Positions 62,455-64,000 of a stretch of DNA of 64,000 nt are shown here, piece by piece. A program made the position numbers and the translations under genes. The stretch covers positions 1 through 64,000 of the forward strand of contig JAJDDY010000039.1 of NCBI GenBank assembly GCA_029260075.1. Reading direction: 5' to 3'. Numbering within the stretch: position 1 is the first letter of the stretch; each line of letters opens with the position of its first letter. The stretch comes from Phycisphaerae bacterium. Its GTDB lineage: Bacteria; Planctomycetota; Phycisphaerae; UBA1845. A model generated the notes under the pieces. The model did not search any database. It saw nothing but the letters and a program-made list of their open reading frames with translations, and was not told where the DNA came from.

Positions 62455-63609
62455 ATGTCCCTCGACCCATTGCCAAACTCCGCCGACCAACGCCCGCAGT
62501 CGACCGACGTTCCGCCCAAACCGACGGCCGGCGACGAGTCTGGCACGACGAGCGCCGCGGGCGGCGGCCTGTTCGACCATTCGCTCGAATCGCTCGTCAG
62601 CTTGATGGCGTCGTGGAATCAGCCGAAGTTCCGAGCGTCGCAGATCATGGAATGGACCTACCGTCGGTCGGCGACGAGCTACGGTGAAATGACCAATCTT
62701 CCCAACGCCCTTCGCGACCGGCTCGAAGGCGAATCACCCATGTATCAATCAAAGATAGTGCGTCAGCAGGATTCTCGTGACGGCACCACGAAAATACTTC
62801 TCGGTTGGCCCGGCGGAGCGACCACCGAGTGTGTAAGCATTCCGGGTGATCGCCGAAGAACGGCGTGCGTGTCGACGCAGGTTGGCTGTCCTGTGCGGTG
62901 TACGTTTTGTGCGAGCGGCGTGAACGGGTTGCAGCGTCAACTCACCGCCGGACAAATCGTCGAGCAGGCCATGCGTCTCCGCAAGCTTGGCGACAACGCC
63001 GTCCGCCTATCGCACGTGGTGTTCATGGGTTTGGGTGAACCGCTGGCGAACTTCGCAGCCACAAGCGGCGCGTTGACCAAGATCAACTCAGCAGACGGCA
63101 TGGACATCGGCGCACGCAAGATTACGGTGAGCACCGTGGGGCTGCCGACGCCCATGCGTCGACTTGCGGACTTGCGTCTCCAGATCACGCTGGCCATCTC
63201 GTTGCATGCGCCGACGGACGAACTTCGCGCCGAACTCATACCGTGGGCCGAGCGCGTGCCGATCGCATCGCTCATCGACGCAGCCAATTACTATTTTCGT
63301 CAGACCGGCCGGGAGATTACGCTGGAATATCTTCTGCTCGACGGGGTCAACAACGCCACGCACCACGCTAAGGAAACCGCGCGAGTGGCCAAGCAGATGC
63401 GTGCCAACGTGAACGTGATCGCGTATAACCCGGTCGAGGGGCTCCCCTATCGCCGCCCTTCCGACGAATCTACATCGCGGTTCGTGGCCACGCTTCGCCG
63501 GGAAGGCGTCAACACGCACCTCAGACGCAGTCGCGGTCGCGACATCGACGCCGCATGCGGACAACTCCGACGACGCGTAGCAGCCGAGAACGACAAGCGC
63601 GGCGTGTGA
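62455..63609 (+). CDS. rlmN: 23S rRNA (adenine2503-C2)-methyltransferase RlmN
   Basis: This 384-residue radical SAM enzyme methylates A2503 of 23S rRNA and A37 of some tRNAs. The cluster motif is GCPVRCTFC (C145, C149, C152). QVGCPVRCTFCASG, VVFMGLGEPLANF and the C-terminal RGRDIDAACGQL with the conserved methyl-accepting-type cysteine are present. The first 40 residues are a low-complexity extension (PPKPTAGDESGTTSAAGGG). Length is otherwise normal. Confidence 0.95.
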   Translation: MSLDPLPNSADQRPQSTDVPPKPTAGDESGTTSAAGGGLFDHSLESLVSLMASWNQPKFRASQIMEWTYRRSATSYGEMTNLPNALRDRLEGESPMYQSKIVRQQDSRDGTTKILLGWPGGATTECVSIPGDRRRTACVSTQVGCPVRCTFCASGVNGLQRQLTAGQIVEQAMRLRKLGDNAVRLSHVVFMGLGEPLANFAATSGALTKINSADGMDIGARKITVSTVGLPTPMRRLADLRLQITLAISLHAPTDELRAELIPWAERVPIASLIDAANYYFRQTGREITLEYLLLDGVNNATHHAKETARVAKQMRANVNVIAYNPVEGLPYRRPSDESTSRFVATLRREGVNTHLRRSRGRDIDAACGQLRRRVAAENDKRGV

Positions 63610-63635
63610 CAACAAACGGCGTGGAATCTCGGCCG

Positions 63636-63800
63636 CGACCCAGTCACTTGAGCCGTGACGAAGCACGCGCACCTGTTGAACAAGGCAGGTAATCCGGTCC
63701 GTCGCCAAAGACCGGCGTGCCCCAACGAGCGAGGTCCGCGTCATGAGGCGGAAATCGCTATGGATCACCGGCTGGAAGCCGGTGCCACACTTAGTCAACC
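63636..63800. repeat. Family B fragment and family C hairpin before the tRNA
   Basis: CAGTCACTTGAGCCGTGACG followed by AAGCAC (about 63651-63667) is the right end of a family B element. At 63760-63799, ACCGGCT/AGCCGGT forms a perfect stem in the family C unit. No gene is visible between 63610 and 63894. Confidence 0.5.
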
Positions 63801-63894
63801 ACCTTCGATGCGCGTCGAACGGTTGACGACCCGGCCACGTCCTGATGCAATGGACCGGCGATCTTCGTGTCGCGTCGCAATTTTCAGCAACGAA

Positions 63895-63967
63895 GGGCCT
63901 GTAGCTCAGCGGTTAGAGCAAGCGACTCATAATCGCTCGGTCGAGGGTTCGAATCCCTCTGGGCCCA
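63895..63967 (+). tRNA. tRNA with CAT anticodon (Ile2 or elongator Met)
   Basis: The acceptor GGGCCTG pairs with TGGGCCC using two wobbles. The D arm GCTC...GAGC, anticodon arm AGCGA-CTCATAA-TCGCT (anticodon CAT) and T arm AGGGTTCGAATCCCT are standard. CCA is not encoded. The anticodon arm resembles tRNA-Ile2, whose C34 becomes lysidine, more than elongator tRNA-Met, but I cannot settle it. Confidence 0.9.
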
Positions 63968-63971
63968 GTGG

Positions 63972-64000
63972 CGTTTCCGGTGTCGAAAGAGCCGGAAACG
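63972..64000 (+). terminator. Hairpin after the tRNA
   Basis: CGTTTCCGG (63972-63980) and CCGGAAACG (63992-64000) are perfect inverse arms around an eleven-base loop, starting five bases after the tRNA. The window ends at the right arm, so a T run cannot be seen. Confidence 0.5.

Noticed and set aside
63088..63798. 236-codon frame opposite rlmN
   Set aside because: Shadow of rlmN; no motif, and it runs into repeat sequence.

Overview
The window (about 58% G+C by eye, gene-dense, few long operons) looks like a chromosomal segment from a planctomycete, probably near the Phycisphaerae. The pointers are a secreted protease with DCNxNGxPDxCE calcium-type repeats and a degenerate dockerin-like tail, a zinc ribbon of the C-x2-C-GYDLRGN type fused to a membrane protein, a fused SecDF, a complete MoxR-DUF58-Bat gene set, an N-terminally extended ThiE, and several dispersed palindromic repeat families. 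No taxonomic marker such as rRNA is present, so the assignment is inference.

Layout. 0.5-12.5 kb (minus strand): a GT39-type sugar transferase, a GNAT acetyltransferase, a 1431-residue secreted metalloprotease, a MacB/FtsX-type permease overlapping an OLD-like ATPase/TOPRIM gene, and an ALDH7-type aldehyde dehydrogenase. 12.5-22.9 kb (minus): a zinc-ribbon membrane protein, then the eight-gene operon moxR-DUF58-batD-like-batA-batB-batC-batD-batE, mostly joined by stop/start overlaps. 23.3-27.5 kb (minus): a PAS/GAF/receiver protein and a WaaP-like kinase/GT4 pair with an overlapping junction. 27.7-30.2 kb: a decayed island with an RHS/YD remnant carrying a nonsense codon, a free-standing EF-G domain IV-like protein, and a RAYT transposase between inverted REP-like palindromes. 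30.2-33.3 kb: a DUF35 protein with a thiolase that appears to lack the usual nucleophilic cysteine, then a biotin ligase. 33.3-43 kb: a large membrane glycosyltransferase with a small upstream ORF, an acyl-CoA-dehydrogenase-like protein, a four-haem cytochrome c, YgfZ, an SDR, a zinc-ribbon protein, an HD phosphohydrolase and an APH-type kinase. 43-64 kb: housekeeping genes rsfS, argS, secDF, thiE, glyA, rex, a NifU-type scaffold, rlmN and a CAT-anticodon tRNA, mixed with two overlapping PYROXD2/phytoene-desaturase-like oxidoreductases and secreted proteins of unknown function.

How it fits together. The clearest functional unit is the MoxR/Bat operon: an AAA+ chaperone, a DUF58 VWA-like protein, two membrane VWA proteins, a TPR protein, two BatD-like proteins and an SH3/TPR protein, probably one envelope-associated complex. 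The WaaP/GT4 pair suggests outer-membrane glycolipid decoration.

The most unusual theme is repeats. Short palindromes found in intergenic gaps near 35.5 kb and 45.6 kb also occur four times inside the 5' coding end of batC, in frame. A separate family of about 155 bp with inverted termini recurs at least four times, and one copy supplies the stop codon of rex.
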